From JBBTCJ01 sp038043285 (GTDB taxonomy: Bacteria > Planctomycetota > Phycisphaerae > UBA1845): a stretch of 64,000 nucleotides of DNA. The stretch's first letter is position 1. Every line of letters starts with the position of its first letter. Shown here one piece after another: positions 26,278-35,728 of this stretch. The position numbers and the translations under genes were made by a program. The DNA lies in contig JBBTCJ010000013.1 in assembly GCA_038043285.1 (NCBI GenBank), positions 23,076 through 87,075 on the forward strand, written 5' to 3'. Below the pieces are notes generated by a model that saw only the letters and a list, made by a program, of their open reading frames with translations, was not told the DNA's origin and did not search any database.

Positions 26278-27615
26278 TCAAGCCATGAAATCAAGCCGTC
26301 GGTCCCCGACGGCGGAACGGACTGAATGTTCCCCACCACCCGACGTGAGCGCCCCTCGACGCCCAATGTCGGGTTCCTTTCGAACCGGACCGGCATTCCT
26401 CCCCGGCTCGTGCCTGGGCGTCGGCGGCTGAAGCGGATCTGCCGCGCCCCCGGCCGCGACCTGCGAGGCATCGACCGGCATCGGAAGATTTAGCCTCACA
26501 TCGAACCGTTCGACCTCGATCCCGTGTTGGCGCATCGACGTCTTGAGTTGCTCCGCACGATCCGTCAGCAATGCGCGGGCGGATTCAGTTTCAGCCTGAA
26601 CGTCCACAAGCAGACGCTGCCCGGTGAGCCGAACGTCCACGCGAATTCGGCCCAGCTCCGGCGGCTCCAGACGGATCCGCGCCGACGAATGGCGATCGCT
26701 GGTTCTCAGCCGGATGGCGTTCACCAACGATTCGAAGCTTCTGGCCTCCGGAGGGCGAAGATCGTCCGCCCGCGAGCGAGGCAAAGATTCACCGCGACGC
26801 GGCGCAGGTTGAGACTGGCTCTGGGCCGGTCGATCAGCGGCGGTTCGGTTCTTCACACCAGCATCGACCGGGGAAATCGAGGATCCCGCCTCGCCGGCAC
26901 CAACGCCGCCGAGCGCCTTGGCGACCTGTTGGGCCAGGTTGGGTGAACCTTGTCCCGCGGCGTTGCCCGCGGCTCCGGGAGGGACCGAGTCGCGGATCGG
27001 CGGTGAACCAGCGGGAGACGCTGGACGAACGAAAGCATTCGCGCGCGAGGCCTCATCCGCACGGGATCCGGCTTGTTTCTCCGATGGAACCGACGGTAAA
27101 GCCCGCTCCGGGGGCGTTGGATTCCCGACCGACGCTCCCATGGTCGAGGGCGGCGGACCGAGCGATGATGGATGATCAAGAACCGCCGCGCCGCCGTCAG
27201 CTGCTTTGTGAGACGGTGGCGGCTTGGAGGCGGCGTGATCCGAGGTCGGCGCGGCCGAGGAGTTCGATATCGCCTCGCTGCCGAATTGCTCTCGCTGCTC
27301 CGCGACGTTCGCTCGGTTCTGGTCGATGGCAGAACGGTATTGTTCCTGAAGCTGCGTCGCGCGAAGGTCATGTCCGTCGGCGTGGGGGGAATCGAACATC
27401 GCCCGGGTACTTGCATCGGCGTCTCGGCGAACCTGTTCACCAACGACGGGGGACGCCGCATTCAGCAATGACGCGAACGTTGGCGCGGTTGGTGCAGACG
27501 GCTCTTGGTCGGCAGAGACGCGCGTGGCCGACCGGCGGCGAGATGTCGCCGCCGTCGGCTGGTAGCCGACGCTCCGCGTCATGGAAAATTGATCTTGTGA
27601 TTCCGCGACGATCAT
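26278..27615 (-). CDS. fliK: Flagellar hook-length control protein FliK
   Basis: FliK measures hook length and triggers the FlhB switch. The 445-residue product is Ala/Pro/Ser-rich and likely unfolded up to about residue 300. A conserved C-terminal domain follows: RLEPPELGRIRVDVRLTGQR, LLVDVQAE, and LKTSMRQHGIEVERFDVRL. I chose the ATG at 27615 (MIVAESQDQF), preceded by AAGGGA. The frame is open to a GTG at 27891 that overlaps the upstream stop as GTGA. That extension has Cys and Trp residues unlike the rest of the protein, but cannot be excluded. Confidence 0.85.
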   Translation of the reverse strand: MIVAESQDQFSMTRSVGYQPTAATSRRRSATRVSADQEPSAPTAPTFASLLNAASPVVGEQVRRDADASTRAMFDSPHADGHDLRATQLQEQYRSAIDQNRANVAEQREQFGSEAISNSSAAPTSDHAASKPPPSHKAADGGAAVLDHPSSLGPPPSTMGASVGNPTPPERALPSVPSEKQAGSRADEASRANAFVRPASPAGSPPIRDSVPPGAAGNAAGQGSPNLAQQVAKALGGVGAGEAGSSISPVDAGVKNRTAADRPAQSQSQPAPRRGESLPRSRADDLRPPEARSFESLVNAIRLRTSDRHSSARIRLEPPELGRIRVDVRLTGQRLLVDVQAETESARALLTDRAEQLKTSMRQHGIEVERFDVRLNLPMPVDASQVAAGGAADPLQPPTPRHEPGRNAGPVRKEPDIGRRGALTSGGGEHSVRSAVGDRRLDFMA

Positions 27616-27887
27616 GACGGTCCCTTGGTCACGCTCCCACGATCGCTCCGCACGGAACGCTTGTGGTGATCGGTTGACTCCCTCTCCACTTGTCGGCCAG
27701 TTCCACAGTTCCGAAATAGCGGCACCGTCGCACTGAACGCGCAAGACGTCCGGCGGTCGTCGATGCCAGGCGGCGAAGGATCTCGACCTTTCTCCGGAGC
27801 TTCCGGATCCCGGAGATTCTTCGATCAGCGCCGGCGACCTCGGTACGGCGTCCTTTGCCGTTGCGTATCCCTTGCACGTCGCCGTGT

Positions 27888-28595
27888 TCACGGTGTCGCA
27901 GCGCCACCGGGTTCGACGGCGCCAAGGAACTCCCGGTCCTTCGGCGGCGACTTCGCCCCCACCTCCCGGATTCGCTGCAGAATCGCCTGCATCTGCGACA
28001 TCTCGCTGCCTCGCTTGGCCGCCTCGACGATTTTTCTTGCTCGGTCCGCGTCCAAGGCGGTAAGAACCTTGGCCGCCTCCTCGGGGTTGTTCATCGATAT
28101 CAGATGCTGTACGGCCACCTTGGGCGACAAGGCCTCGAAGATGGCGATTTGCTTTTCGAACCCCTCGTCGCGGACCAAGTTGCGGGTCTGTTCGTCGCGG
28201 CGAACGGCCGCCTCGCGCTCGGCCTTGAACTCCTCGCGCTCGGTCTTGACCTTGAGCAGGATCGAATTGCTCAGCACGAGGCGCTGGTCAAGCTCGACTT
28301 TGACGCGCTCCGCCTCCCGCTGGAGGATTTCAATGTCCATTTGCGCCTCGGCGTCGGCGTTGTCGACCTGGTCGGTTCGGGCGAAAAGCCCCTTGGGCAG
28401 GACGACCGGGGGCGGTGCGGCCTGCATGAGTTTGGCGGCTGATTCGCCGCGAAGGGCGGCCAACACCCGACGACCTGTTTCCGCGGTCAGCGCGCCCGTG
28501 CCCACGAGGTAGGCGGCCACGCCCAGCAAGCTGATGACGTTCAACACCACGAACAACGCCGCCAAGTCCCAGGTTTTGCGAATCGCCCCGCTCAT
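27888..28595 (-). CDS. MotE/FlbB-like flagellar protein with MgtE N-type domain
   Basis: The 235-residue product has one N-terminal membrane helix (about 10-32) and a long charged coiled coil (about 85-155, VKTEREEFKAEREAAVRRDE). The C-terminal helical segment has the MgtE-N-like pattern MNNPEEAAKVLTALDADRAR. This architecture matches MotE, the MotC chaperone, and FlbB-like proteins that lie between fliJ and fliK. The start overlaps the end of fliJ as ATGA, so the two are coupled. The exact orthology is uncertain. Confidence 0.8.
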   Translation of the reverse strand: MSGAIRKTWDLAALFVVLNVISLLGVAAYLVGTGALTAETGRRVLAALRGESAAKLMQAAPPPVVLPKGLFARTDQVDNADAEAQMDIEILQREAERVKVELDQRLVLSNSILLKVKTEREEFKAEREAAVRRDEQTRNLVRDEGFEKQIAIFEALSPKVAVQHLISMNNPEEAAKVLTALDADRARKIVEAAKRGSEMSQMQAILQRIREVGAKSPPKDREFLGAVEPGGAATP

Positions 28596-29089
28596 CGGAC
28601 GACCTCCGCGCCGGCTTCGGCGCCCTGGACCTTGTCGCTGGCCAACGACCAGGATGCGATGCGCAGCGCGACCTCGTCATCCACGGCCTGTTCCTCGCGG
28701 CGCAATTGATCGAGGTGTCCGCGCCATTGACGCTCCTTGAGCTTCTCGATCACGCGAAGCTTCGCCGTAACCTCGCCCAGCCGGCAACGCTCCCCGTCCA
28801 GCTCCGTCCGCTGTGTCTGCAGCGTCTCTCCGAACTCCTCCTGCTTTCGCATCAGCCAACCGTGAAATCGGTACTGACAGCGCAATGAAGCCACGTCGAG
28901 CAATCCAGCCGACTGCGCCTCGCGCGTCGCCTCGGCGTTCCGAGACCGCGCGGCTTGCAGTCGAGCGACGGCCTGTTCGGTGGCCGTGACCGTCCGCGCC
29001 GAGTCCGCGACGCGACGACGTTGCACGTCGCGAGCCTGCTCCCGCAGCTTTCGCACGAACTCCAACCTGAACCGGAACCGCTTGGCCAT
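28592..29089 (-). CDS. fliJ: Flagellar export chaperone/ATPase stalk FliJ
   Basis: FliJ is the coiled-coil stalk in the FliI hexamer. The 165-residue product is almost entirely helical and highly charged. It starts MAKRFRFRLEFVRKLREQ, typical of FliJ, and continues with Arg/Glu/Gln-rich heptads. It follows fliI by 105 nt and overlaps the MotE-like gene by 4 nt. Sequence conservation in this family is low, so the call depends on size, composition and position. Confidence 0.88.
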   Translation of the reverse strand: MAKRFRFRLEFVRKLREQARDVQRRRVADSARTVTATEQAVARLQAARSRNAEATREAQSAGLLDVASLRCQYRFHGWLMRKQEEFGETLQTQRTELDGERCRLGEVTAKLRVIEKLKERQWRGHLDQLRREEQAVDDEVALRIASWSLASDKVQGAEAGAEVVR

Positions 29090-29167
29090 AGCCTTCCCAA
29101 CTCGGTGAAGCTCTCCTGGCCGTCTGCCAAGCCAAGGAGTCTCGCCATACGGCGGCTCGCCCGAGCT

Positions 29168-29183
29168 GAAGCCCGCGGCTCGG
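29168..29183 (+). repeat. Short GC-rich repeat, copy A
   Basis: The stretch GAAGCCCGCGGCTCGG lies in the gap between fliJ and fliI. A close match occurs at 60797-60812. Two copies are weak evidence for a second dispersed repeat type. Confidence 0.35.
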
Positions 29184-29194
29184 TGTCGAGCGTC

Positions 29195-30568
29195 CTAGGC
29201 GCGCTTCGGTGCGGCGTCCGCCGTCGGCTTGCGCGACAACTCCTCCCGAACGGATCGAATCCGCGTGTTCAATTCAAGCAATGCACCACGCGTCTGATCG
29301 AAACCCGGACGCTCCTCCATCCGCTGCTGCAAAAACGTGTCGATCGCCGGTTTCGTCCGAACCGCTACGTCGAACTCAACATTGCTTCCCGGGGCGTAGG
29401 CCCCGACGTTGACCAGATCCTCGATGTCCTTCCAGACCGCCAGCACCTTCCGCACCTCCGCCGCCGCGGCGCTGTGGTCCGCGTCCACCACGTCGCGCAT
29501 GAGCCGGCTGATGCTTTCCAGCACCGCGACGGCCGGGTAATGCCCGCGGTTGGCTAGGTCGCGCGCCAGCCAAAGGTGCCCGTCCAGCACGCCGCGAATG
29601 GCGTCGGCGATCGGCTCGGTCAGGTCGTCCCCTTCGACGAGCACGGTGTACAACCCGGTGATGCTTCCCCGATTCGTGCGTCCGCTGCGTTCCAACAACT
29701 TGGGCAGCAGGCTGAACACGCTGGGCGGATAGCCTTTGGTGGTCGGCGGTTCCCCGGCGGATAGCCCGATCTGCCGTTGGGCCATCGCCATACGCGTCGT
29801 CGAGTCCATCAACAAGAGGACGTCTTTGCCCAGATCGCGGAAGTATTCGGCGATCGCGGTGGCGACAAAACCCGCACGCACGCGGAGCACAGGCGACTCG
29901 TCGGAGGTGCTGACCACGAGGACGGTTCGTTTCATGCCCTCCTCGCCCAGATCACGCCGAATGAAATCTCCGACCTCTCGTCCGCGTTCTCCGACCAGGG
30001 CCGCGATGGTCACGTCCGCGGCCGTCGATCGCGCGATCATGCCCAGCAAGATGCTCTTTCCGACGCCGGTTCCGGCAAAAATCCCAAAGCGCTGCCCGCC
30101 TCCCAGGGTGTGCATGGCGTCGATGACCCGAATACCGGTGGGCAGCGGTCGGTCAATCGGTCGCCGGGACATCGCCCGCGGCGCGTCGCCGAATACCGGA
30201 TAATGCGCCTCGGTGGTGAACCCGGCCTTCCCACCGATGCGCCGACCAAGGGCGTCGACCACACAGCCGAGCATGTCGCGTCCTACCGGCACAAACTGAA
30301 GTCCCAAGCGGCTGCGCACGCGGTCTTGCGTTCGCACCCCAGTCGGCTCCTGCAGGGTCATCAGCGTAGCGCGGTCCTCGCGCACGCCGACCACCTGGGC
30401 TGCGACGGGTTCCGCGTCGCGTCGCTGGATTTCGCACAGCGAACCGACGGGAAGCGAAAGCCCCTCGGCGGTCACGGTCAAACCCATGACCTCGACAACT
30501 CGTCCCGTGGTCCGCAATGGGAGCGATCGTTCCAACAAACCTTTCTGATCCGCGAAGATGTCAACCAT
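29195..30568 (-). CDS. fliI: Flagellum-specific ATPase FliI
   Basis: FliI energises loading of export substrates. The 457-residue product belongs to the F1-beta-like family, with Walker A at 166-172 (GTGVGKS) in IFAGTGVGKSILLGMIARS. ALVGERGREVGDFI, LLMDSTTRMAMAQRQIGLSA and the export-ATPase motif GEPPTTKGYPPSVFSLLP follow. I chose the ATG at 30568 (MVDIFADQK), which overlaps the fliH end by 8 nt. A longer start at 30619 would lie inside fliH. Confidence 0.97.
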   Translation of the reverse strand: MVDIFADQKGLLERSLPLRTTGRVVEVMGLTVTAEGLSLPVGSLCEIQRRDAEPVAAQVVGVREDRATLMTLQEPTGVRTQDRVRSRLGLQFVPVGRDMLGCVVDALGRRIGGKAGFTTEAHYPVFGDAPRAMSRRPIDRPLPTGIRVIDAMHTLGGGQRFGIFAGTGVGKSILLGMIARSTAADVTIAALVGERGREVGDFIRRDLGEEGMKRTVLVVSTSDESPVLRVRAGFVATAIAEYFRDLGKDVLLLMDSTTRMAMAQRQIGLSAGEPPTTKGYPPSVFSLLPKLLERSGRTNRGSITGLYTVLVEGDDLTEPIADAIRGVLDGHLWLARDLANRGHYPAVAVLESISRLMRDVVDADHSAAAAEVRKVLAVWKDIEDLVNVGAYAPGSNVEFDVAVRTKPAIDTFLQQRMEERPGFDQTRGALLELNTRIRSVREELSRKPTADAAPKRA

Positions 30569-31391
30569 CGGCGCCTCGTGTGTGATCTTCCGCGGCGGTT
30601 CCCGGTCCGCGCGCATCACCCTGCCCCAAGGCAGCCCCAGGGTTCGGCAGGTCGGACGCGCCGGTGGAGGCGTCGCCCAACAGCAATTCCACCAGCTCGT
30701 GGAGCTGCGTCTCGAGCGTCGCGTCCACCTCGGTCTTCCCGGTCACGACTCGGCAACCGCCGGGAGCCATCGAATCATCCGTCACGAAACGCACCCCGCT
30801 CGCCGACTCCGTCAGCGGCAGGAGCTTCGGGGCGAAACGCTCCATGGCCGCAAGGTCCTTGGGATTCGCGTGAATGACCAGGTTCGTTCGGGCGTACACC
30901 GAGTCCAACGCACGTTCGAGGTTCGCCAGCGCCGACTCGCTGCGGACGTTGCCGATGGCGAACGTCAGTTTTGTGGCCAGTTGGATCGCAAAGTCCAGAA
31001 GGTGCCGTCGCCCCGCGATCTCCAGATCGCGCCGGGTTGCGTCGATCTCGCCCACAACTCGAACCATGTCCGCGACCAGGGCCGACTGTTGTTCATTGAA
31101 CGTTCGCGTGGCGGTTTCGAGAGCTTCGCGGTGCCCTTCCTGCAGTCCGTCCTGCCGACCCTCGCGGTTACCCTTTTCGTACCCCTCAGCGAAACCGGTA
31201 TCGTAGCCGTCTCGCTGCGCGTCGGCGCGAATTCGTTCCGCCTGATGCTTCGCCGCGGCAACGGTAGCGGCGGCCTCGCGCCGCGCGTCGCCGACCACTT
31301 GCTTGGCCAGCGCCAGATGGTCGGCCAAGTCGACGGCGGCCAATCGTCGAATCACCTTCCCCGGTTGTCCCGCCTTGATCACCGTCGACAT
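30561..31391 (-). CDS. fliH: Flagellar assembly protein FliH
   Basis: FliH is the peripheral stalk that regulates FliI. The 276-residue product has a helical N-terminal half with seven glycines spaced exactly every four residues: G62, 66, 70, 74, 78, 82 and 86. This is the FliH GxxxG repeat. The C-terminal half resembles V-type E subunits (LEIAGRRHLLDFAIQLATKL). I chose the ATG at 31391 (MSTVIKAGQ), with GAGG 8 nt upstream, over 31433, which overlaps fliG. Confidence 0.94.
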   Translation of the reverse strand: MSTVIKAGQPGKVIRRLAAVDLADHLALAKQVVGDARREAAATVAAAKHQAERIRADAQRDGYDTGFAEGYEKGNREGRQDGLQEGHREALETATRTFNEQQSALVADMVRVVGEIDATRRDLEIAGRRHLLDFAIQLATKLTFAIGNVRSESALANLERALDSVYARTNLVIHANPKDLAAMERFAPKLLPLTESASGVRFVTDDSMAPGGCRVVTGKTEVDATLETQLHELVELLLGDASTGASDLPNPGAALGQGDARGPGTAAEDHTRGADG

Positions 31392-31425
31392 CGCACGTCC
31401 TCGCGTTTGCCGCGCCGTTCGGTCG

Positions 31426-32460
31426 TCAAACAATCATTGCCTTTTCGCCGCCACGGCCGGAGATGATGATCTCGCCCGAATCCTCCAGGCGCCGCACGAC
31501 GTCTACAATTCGCTGCTGCGCCCCTTCGACGTCGGCCACCCGCACCGGTCCCATGAACTCCATGTCCTCCTTGATCAACTGCGCGGCGCGTTCGGACATG
31601 TTGCGGAAGATCTTGTCGCGCAACGGTTCGCTCGCCGTCTTCAGCGCCAGAGACAGTTCGTCGTTCTCGATCTCCTTCAGCACCGACTGAATGCCCTTGT
31701 CGTTGACCAGCAGAATGTCCTCAAAGACAAACATCAGGCGGCGAATCTGCTCGACCAGCTCGGGATCCTGGGCATCCAGGGCTTCCAGTATCCCCTTTTC
31801 CGTCGAGCGGTCGGCGCTGTTGAGCATCTCCGCCACCGATTCAATGCCCCCGACCTTCTGGAACGTCTGCGACACGACGCCGGAAAGGCGCAACTCCAAC
31901 CCCTGCTCGACCTCGCGGATCACCTCGGGATTGGTGTTTTCCATCGTGGCGATCCGTATCACCACTTCCAGTTGCTTGTTGAGCGGCAGCCCCGCCAGAA
32001 TATCCGCGCCCTTGGTCGGCGCCAGGTGCGAGAGGATCAGGGCGATCGTCTGCGGGTGCTCGTCCTGGATGAACGTCGTCAGGTTTTCCGGATCGGTCTT
32101 GGCCAGGAACGAGAACGGTTTGCGGTGAACGTGATGTTCGATCAACCGCATGATGTTGCCCGCCTGTTCGGGCGTCATGGCCTTCTGCAGGAGCATCCGG
32201 GCGTAGGGCAGTCCGCCCTGCTTGGCGTAGGATCGCGCCAGGGCGATGTTGTAAAACTCCTCGATGATCTTCCCCCGCTCGCGCGGGCCGACCAGGTCGA
32301 GTTGGGCGATTTCCCGGGTGATGTCCTCGACGGTAGTTTCGTCGAGGTGGCGGAGAACTTCAGCCGCCACGTCGCCCTGCATGCTCACAAGCAGGATGGC
32401 CGCCTTGGTGACCCCCTTCAGCGCCGGCTTGTCTGGTGACGTCTCGGCTTCCTTGCCCAT
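31426..32460 (-). CDS. fliG: Flagellar motor switch protein FliG
   Basis: FliG transmits torque between the MotA/B stator and the rotor. The 344-residue product has the N, middle and C domains. EHPQTIAL at about 134-141 marks the middle domain, and KIFRNMSERAAQLIKEDMEF the torque helix region with its charged residues. FEDILLVNDKGIQSVLKEIE precedes it. I chose the second ATG (32460), placed 7 nt after GGAGG; the first ATG at 32466 abuts that ribosome binding site. fliF and fliH flank it in canonical order. Confidence 0.97.
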   Translation of the reverse strand: MGKEAETSPDKPALKGVTKAAILLVSMQGDVAAEVLRHLDETTVEDITREIAQLDLVGPRERGKIIEEFYNIALARSYAKQGGLPYARMLLQKAMTPEQAGNIMRLIEHHVHRKPFSFLAKTDPENLTTFIQDEHPQTIALILSHLAPTKGADILAGLPLNKQLEVVIRIATMENTNPEVIREVEQGLELRLSGVVSQTFQKVGGIESVAEMLNSADRSTEKGILEALDAQDPELVEQIRRLMFVFEDILLVNDKGIQSVLKEIENDELSLALKTASEPLRDKIFRNMSERAAQLIKEDMEFMGPVRVADVEGAQQRIVDVVRRLEDSGEIIISGRGGEKAMIV

Positions 32461-32620
32461 ACCCATTCCTCCGCGCTCACGGCGTAACCGGACGTCGCGA
32501 CGGCATCCACCTTGACGCAGCCTCCGCGTTCATCGTCCCGGTCGGTACACACCACAATAGCCCCGCAGCCTGGCGACTGCGGAACGGTCTCGACCCGAAA
32601 CGAACAGTGTGCCCGGGCTT

Positions 32621-34324
32621 CTAATCGTTATCGAGCCAGCGGCGAATAAGGCCCGCCGCGCCCTCGGGATCGGACTCCACCAGCTTCGAGACTTCTTCAC
32701 CAAGTTGTTGAAAACGCAGCGTCTGGTCGTCGATCTCCCGGGCGATCAACAGCGTCTCGGAGGTGGCGGCCTTGCCCACCGGAGACGTGCCCGCGACGAG
32801 AAGTTGTTCCTGCTCCTCGTCGGCGCCCTCGGACGACGGCTTGGAACCGGCAGCCTTGGCGGTCTCCACTTCGGGAAGCGGCGGCGGCTTGGGCACACTG
32901 CGGACGATCCGCATCATCATGAACATGCTCACCAGCGCCAGCGTCGCCAGGCCGAGCTGCGGACCATAGTCCCGGGCCATGTCCATAGCGTCGATCGACT
33001 CGGTACGCGCCTCCACCACCGTGGCGACTCCGGGGAGCTGGCTCCAACTGCTTCCACTGGCGCTCCACTCGACATCCGGGTAGACGTTCACCTGGACGTT
33101 CTTGGGATCCTTGGCCATGACGATCCGCTCGACGCCGGCCCGGACCTTGGCGATCTGATCTTCCATGATGCCGGTAAACTCGCCGTCCTCGTCCTTGGGG
33201 TCGCTCTTTTCGGGATACCGTGCCTTGAAGATCCCGACGATGAAGCTCCGCGGGATGCCGATGGCTGCGGTCACCGACTTCGGTGCAAACGGTACCTGCT
33301 CAACGGTCTCGGTCTCGGCGAGCTTGGGTTCAAAGTTCTCGACGCTCGACTGCTCCGTGGTGCTCGTCGACGCCCCCGCTCCGCCGGATACCGCCTGTCC
33401 GAGATTGGCCTGCACCCCCGGTTCGGCGGCAGGTGACGAGCCGCCTTGTTCACTGCTCTGAGCCGTCTCGATCCTGGGCTGCGCCGCCTCGTGCCGGAGC
33501 TTCTGCATGGTGCGCTTGCTGGAGTCCACCTCTACGGTCACCGCGACCCGCAATCCGGGGATGTAGGCGAGCGCGCCGAGGATTTTGGACTGCAAGTGGG
33601 CCTCACGTTTCTTCTCCATGCTGAACACGTCAAAGCTGGCAAGGTCGTCGGGATGCGGGGTGTTGTACGAGCGGCCGGTGTTGGTGTCCGTCACGTACAC
33701 GTTGTGCGGTTTCAGGCCCGCCACCGCTCCGCTGACGAGCTTGGCGAATCCGTCGACCATTTGCTCGCTCAACTCCTGCCCCGACGCCAGCATCACCGCG
33801 ACCGAGGCAGTGGGAACGTCCGACTGCCCCCCCAGCCTCCGCTTGCTCTTCGGATTGATGATCACCGAGGCCTGTTTCACCGACGGCGTCGTGGCGATGA
33901 TCTTGGCCAGCTCGTTCCCCTTGGCATAGTTTTGCGCATAGTCCCGCGCCTCCGGGGCCGCGAAGGGGTTCTGATCGCTCACCACCGACGCCATGTCGTA
34001 CAGGCTGCCTTCGGGAAGCGCGTTGGCGGCGTGAAGGACACGCAAGGCATTGTGCCGGTCCGCGGGACCGACGAACACGCGCGTCCCGCGGATTTCGTAG
34101 GGAATATCGTTGGCCTTCAGCGCCTCTTCGGCTCCGTCTAACTCGGAGTAGCTGAAATCGTGGTTCAACAGCGACACCGTGTCCGGCAACGTCGACCATT
34201 GCATCAGCCAAAGCATGGAGAAGGCCGCCAACACGGTGCAAAGCCCGATGGCCAGCCGTTGCGATACGGTCAACACCGACAGCCGCGCGGCGATCTCACT
34301 GATGAGTTGTCGTAGACGCTCCAT
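32621..34324 (-). CDS. fliF: Flagellar MS-ring protein FliF
   Basis: FliF builds the MS ring, the base of the motor. The 567-residue product has two membrane helices, about 24-42 and 445-465, with the ring-building motifs between them. ALKANDIPYEIRGTRVFVGP, NYAKGNELAKIIATTPSVKQA and ASVIINPKSKRRL are typical. The cytoplasmic C-terminus (SDPEGAAGLIRRWLDND) binds FliG. It follows fliE and precedes fliG. Confidence 0.97.
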   Translation of the reverse strand: MERLRQLISEIAARLSVLTVSQRLAIGLCTVLAAFSMLWLMQWSTLPDTVSLLNHDFSYSELDGAEEALKANDIPYEIRGTRVFVGPADRHNALRVLHAANALPEGSLYDMASVVSDQNPFAAPEARDYAQNYAKGNELAKIIATTPSVKQASVIINPKSKRRLGGQSDVPTASVAVMLASGQELSEQMVDGFAKLVSGAVAGLKPHNVYVTDTNTGRSYNTPHPDDLASFDVFSMEKKREAHLQSKILGALAYIPGLRVAVTVEVDSSKRTMQKLRHEAAQPRIETAQSSEQGGSSPAAEPGVQANLGQAVSGGAGASTSTTEQSSVENFEPKLAETETVEQVPFAPKSVTAAIGIPRSFIVGIFKARYPEKSDPKDEDGEFTGIMEDQIAKVRAGVERIVMAKDPKNVQVNVYPDVEWSASGSSWSQLPGVATVVEARTESIDAMDMARDYGPQLGLATLALVSMFMMMRIVRSVPKPPPLPEVETAKAAGSKPSSEGADEEQEQLLVAGTSPVGKAATSETLLIAREIDDQTLRFQQLGEEVSKLVESDPEGAAGLIRRWLDND

Positions 34325-34391
34325 GTCCTATGCAACCCGCATCCGAGCGAGCCGCTCCGCCGCGGACCAACGCGGTCCTCGCGACGTCGCG

Positions 34392-34703
34392 CTACACACG
34401 CATCTGCTGAATCTCCTGATACGCGTCGGTGAGCTTGTTACGAATCTCCATTAACAAGTCGAAGGCGATTCCCGCTTTGTTGACCGCGGCGAACACCTCG
34501 GCAACGTTGTTCGTCTGACCGGTGACCAGCTTCTGCACGCCCTCGTCCGCTTCCGACTGCAGCCGATTGACCTCCGACAGGCTGTCCAGAAGGACCGAAC
34601 GGAAATCCCTGCCGGCAGCGCTCTCCGCCCCTGGTACGACGCCGGGTCGAACCGTCGTATGGACCGGGAGAATCGGGCTCGTTGAAAAAATCGGATCCGA
34701 CAT
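34392..34703 (-). CDS. fliE: Flagellar hook-basal body protein FliE
   Basis: FliE links the MS ring to the proximal rod. The 103-residue product has the family C-terminal half: FRSVLLDSLSEVNRLQSEAD, TNNVAEVFAAVNKAGIAF and LLMEIRNKLTDAYQEIQQM. The ATG at 34703 gives the usual length. A GTG 18 nt upstream is possible. The order flgC-fliE-fliF is standard. Confidence 0.95.
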   Translation of the reverse strand: MSDPIFSTSPILPVHTTVRPGVVPGAESAAGRDFRSVLLDSLSEVNRLQSEADEGVQKLVTGQTNNVAEVFAAVNKAGIAFDLLMEIRNKLTDAYQEIQQMRV

Positions 34704-34776
34704 CGCTTCCAGAACTCCCACCGCCGACCGCCCCGTTCATCGCCAATGGATGCGCGCGGCGGCGTGGATAACCCCG

Positions 34777-35196
34777 TTACGCCAGCAGCGCCAGCGCTGT
34801 CCCGGCCATCCGCTTGGCCGCCTCCGCCACGGTGATGTTGGCTTCGTACGCCCGCGCGACGACCATCGCGTTAACCATTTCGGTGTGCTCGTCCACGTTC
34901 GATACGCGGACGTATCCCTTCTCCTTACCCGCCTTGATCGCATCCGGGTGTCCCGGATCCCAGCGCAGCTCGAAGGGCGCCGGATCTTCCATGATCGAGG
35001 TCACGTGCACGCCGGGTGCATCCTTCCCCCGCGCGGGATCGCCGGCGGAAAGCAGAGCCACCCGACGGCGATACGGGGCCGGGTCGCCCGCATCATTGCG
35101 CGTCACGTCCTTCATCGCCACGTTCCCGGCGATCACGTCCAGTTGCGTGCGATAGGCAACCAGAGCCGACGTACTGACGTCCAGGGTTCCAAACAC
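34777..35196 (-). CDS. flgC: Flagellar basal-body rod protein FlgC
   Basis: FlgC is a proximal rod subunit. The 139-residue product starts FGTLDVSTSALVAYRTQLDV followed by IAGNVAMKDVTRND, close to the usual rod-protein N-terminus. It ends with VSNVDEHTEMVNAMVVARAY and the C-terminal helix, the family signature. In most homologues the N-terminal motif reads IANNIANxxT; here N-V-A-M is a mild deviation. It follows flgB by 30 nt. Confidence 0.96.
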   Translation of the reverse strand: MFGTLDVSTSALVAYRTQLDVIAGNVAMKDVTRNDAGDPAPYRRRVALLSAGDPARGKDAPGVHVTSIMEDPAPFELRWDPGHPDAIKAGKEKGYVRVSNVDEHTEMVNAMVVARAYEANITVAEAAKRMAGTALALLA

Positions 35197-35226
35197 GCGT
35201 CCATCGCTCCTTGCATCCGAAAACGC

Positions 35227-35664
35227 CTACCGTGCCGAACCTCGAATCGCCGTGCGCATTCGGTCGAAGCTACCCCTCAGCAGCGCACTGGCCATTTCAT
35301 GCGTCATCGCGGTCTCCGCCAGGTCCGCCATCTCCCGCTCTAGCGATAGATTGGTGCCGTCGTGGAACAGAACATTGTCCACCGGCTTGTCGGAAGGCGT
35401 CACTCTCAGTCGCCCACGCTCGTCCGTAGCCACTTCTTTCCCGCCGCGAATCTGGAAAGGCCGCCCCGCGCCTTCGTCCCGCACGTCCAATGCCTCTTGC
35501 AAGGCTCGTTGGAATCCCTTCGCGTCGAGCTGCTTGGCTCGGTATCCGGGGGTATGGGTGTTGGCGACGTTGTTCGCAATCACCTGCGCCCGATGTTCGG
35601 CGAAGGTCATCGTGGCAATCAGCGCCGGCGCCGCTCCGCCGTCGGTCAACGTCGAAAAGAACAC
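35227..35664 (-). CDS. flgB: Flagellar basal-body rod protein FlgB
   Basis: FlgB is a proximal rod subunit and the first structural gene of the block. The 145-residue product has the rod motif MTFAEHRAQVIANNVANTHT and PGYRAKQLD, then a variable middle and a C-terminal helix (NLSLEREMADLAETAMTHEM). I chose the GTG at 35664, with GGGGAG 7 nt upstream. The open frame reaches 35865, but that part is Arg/Cys-rich and not FlgB-like. A sigma-54 promoter candidate lies 65-81 nt upstream of the start. Confidence 0.93.
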   Translation of the reverse strand: MFFSTLTDGGAAPALIATMTFAEHRAQVIANNVANTHTPGYRAKQLDAKGFQRALQEALDVRDEGAGRPFQIRGGKEVATDERGRLRVTPSDKPVDNVLFHDGTNLSLEREMADLAETAMTHEMASALLRGSFDRMRTAIRGSAR

Positions 35665-35728
35665 TTTGCGTCTCCCCAAACCATCAACCTTGGCGCGCCT
35701 CACCGCCCGGCGCCGCAGCTTCGACCAT

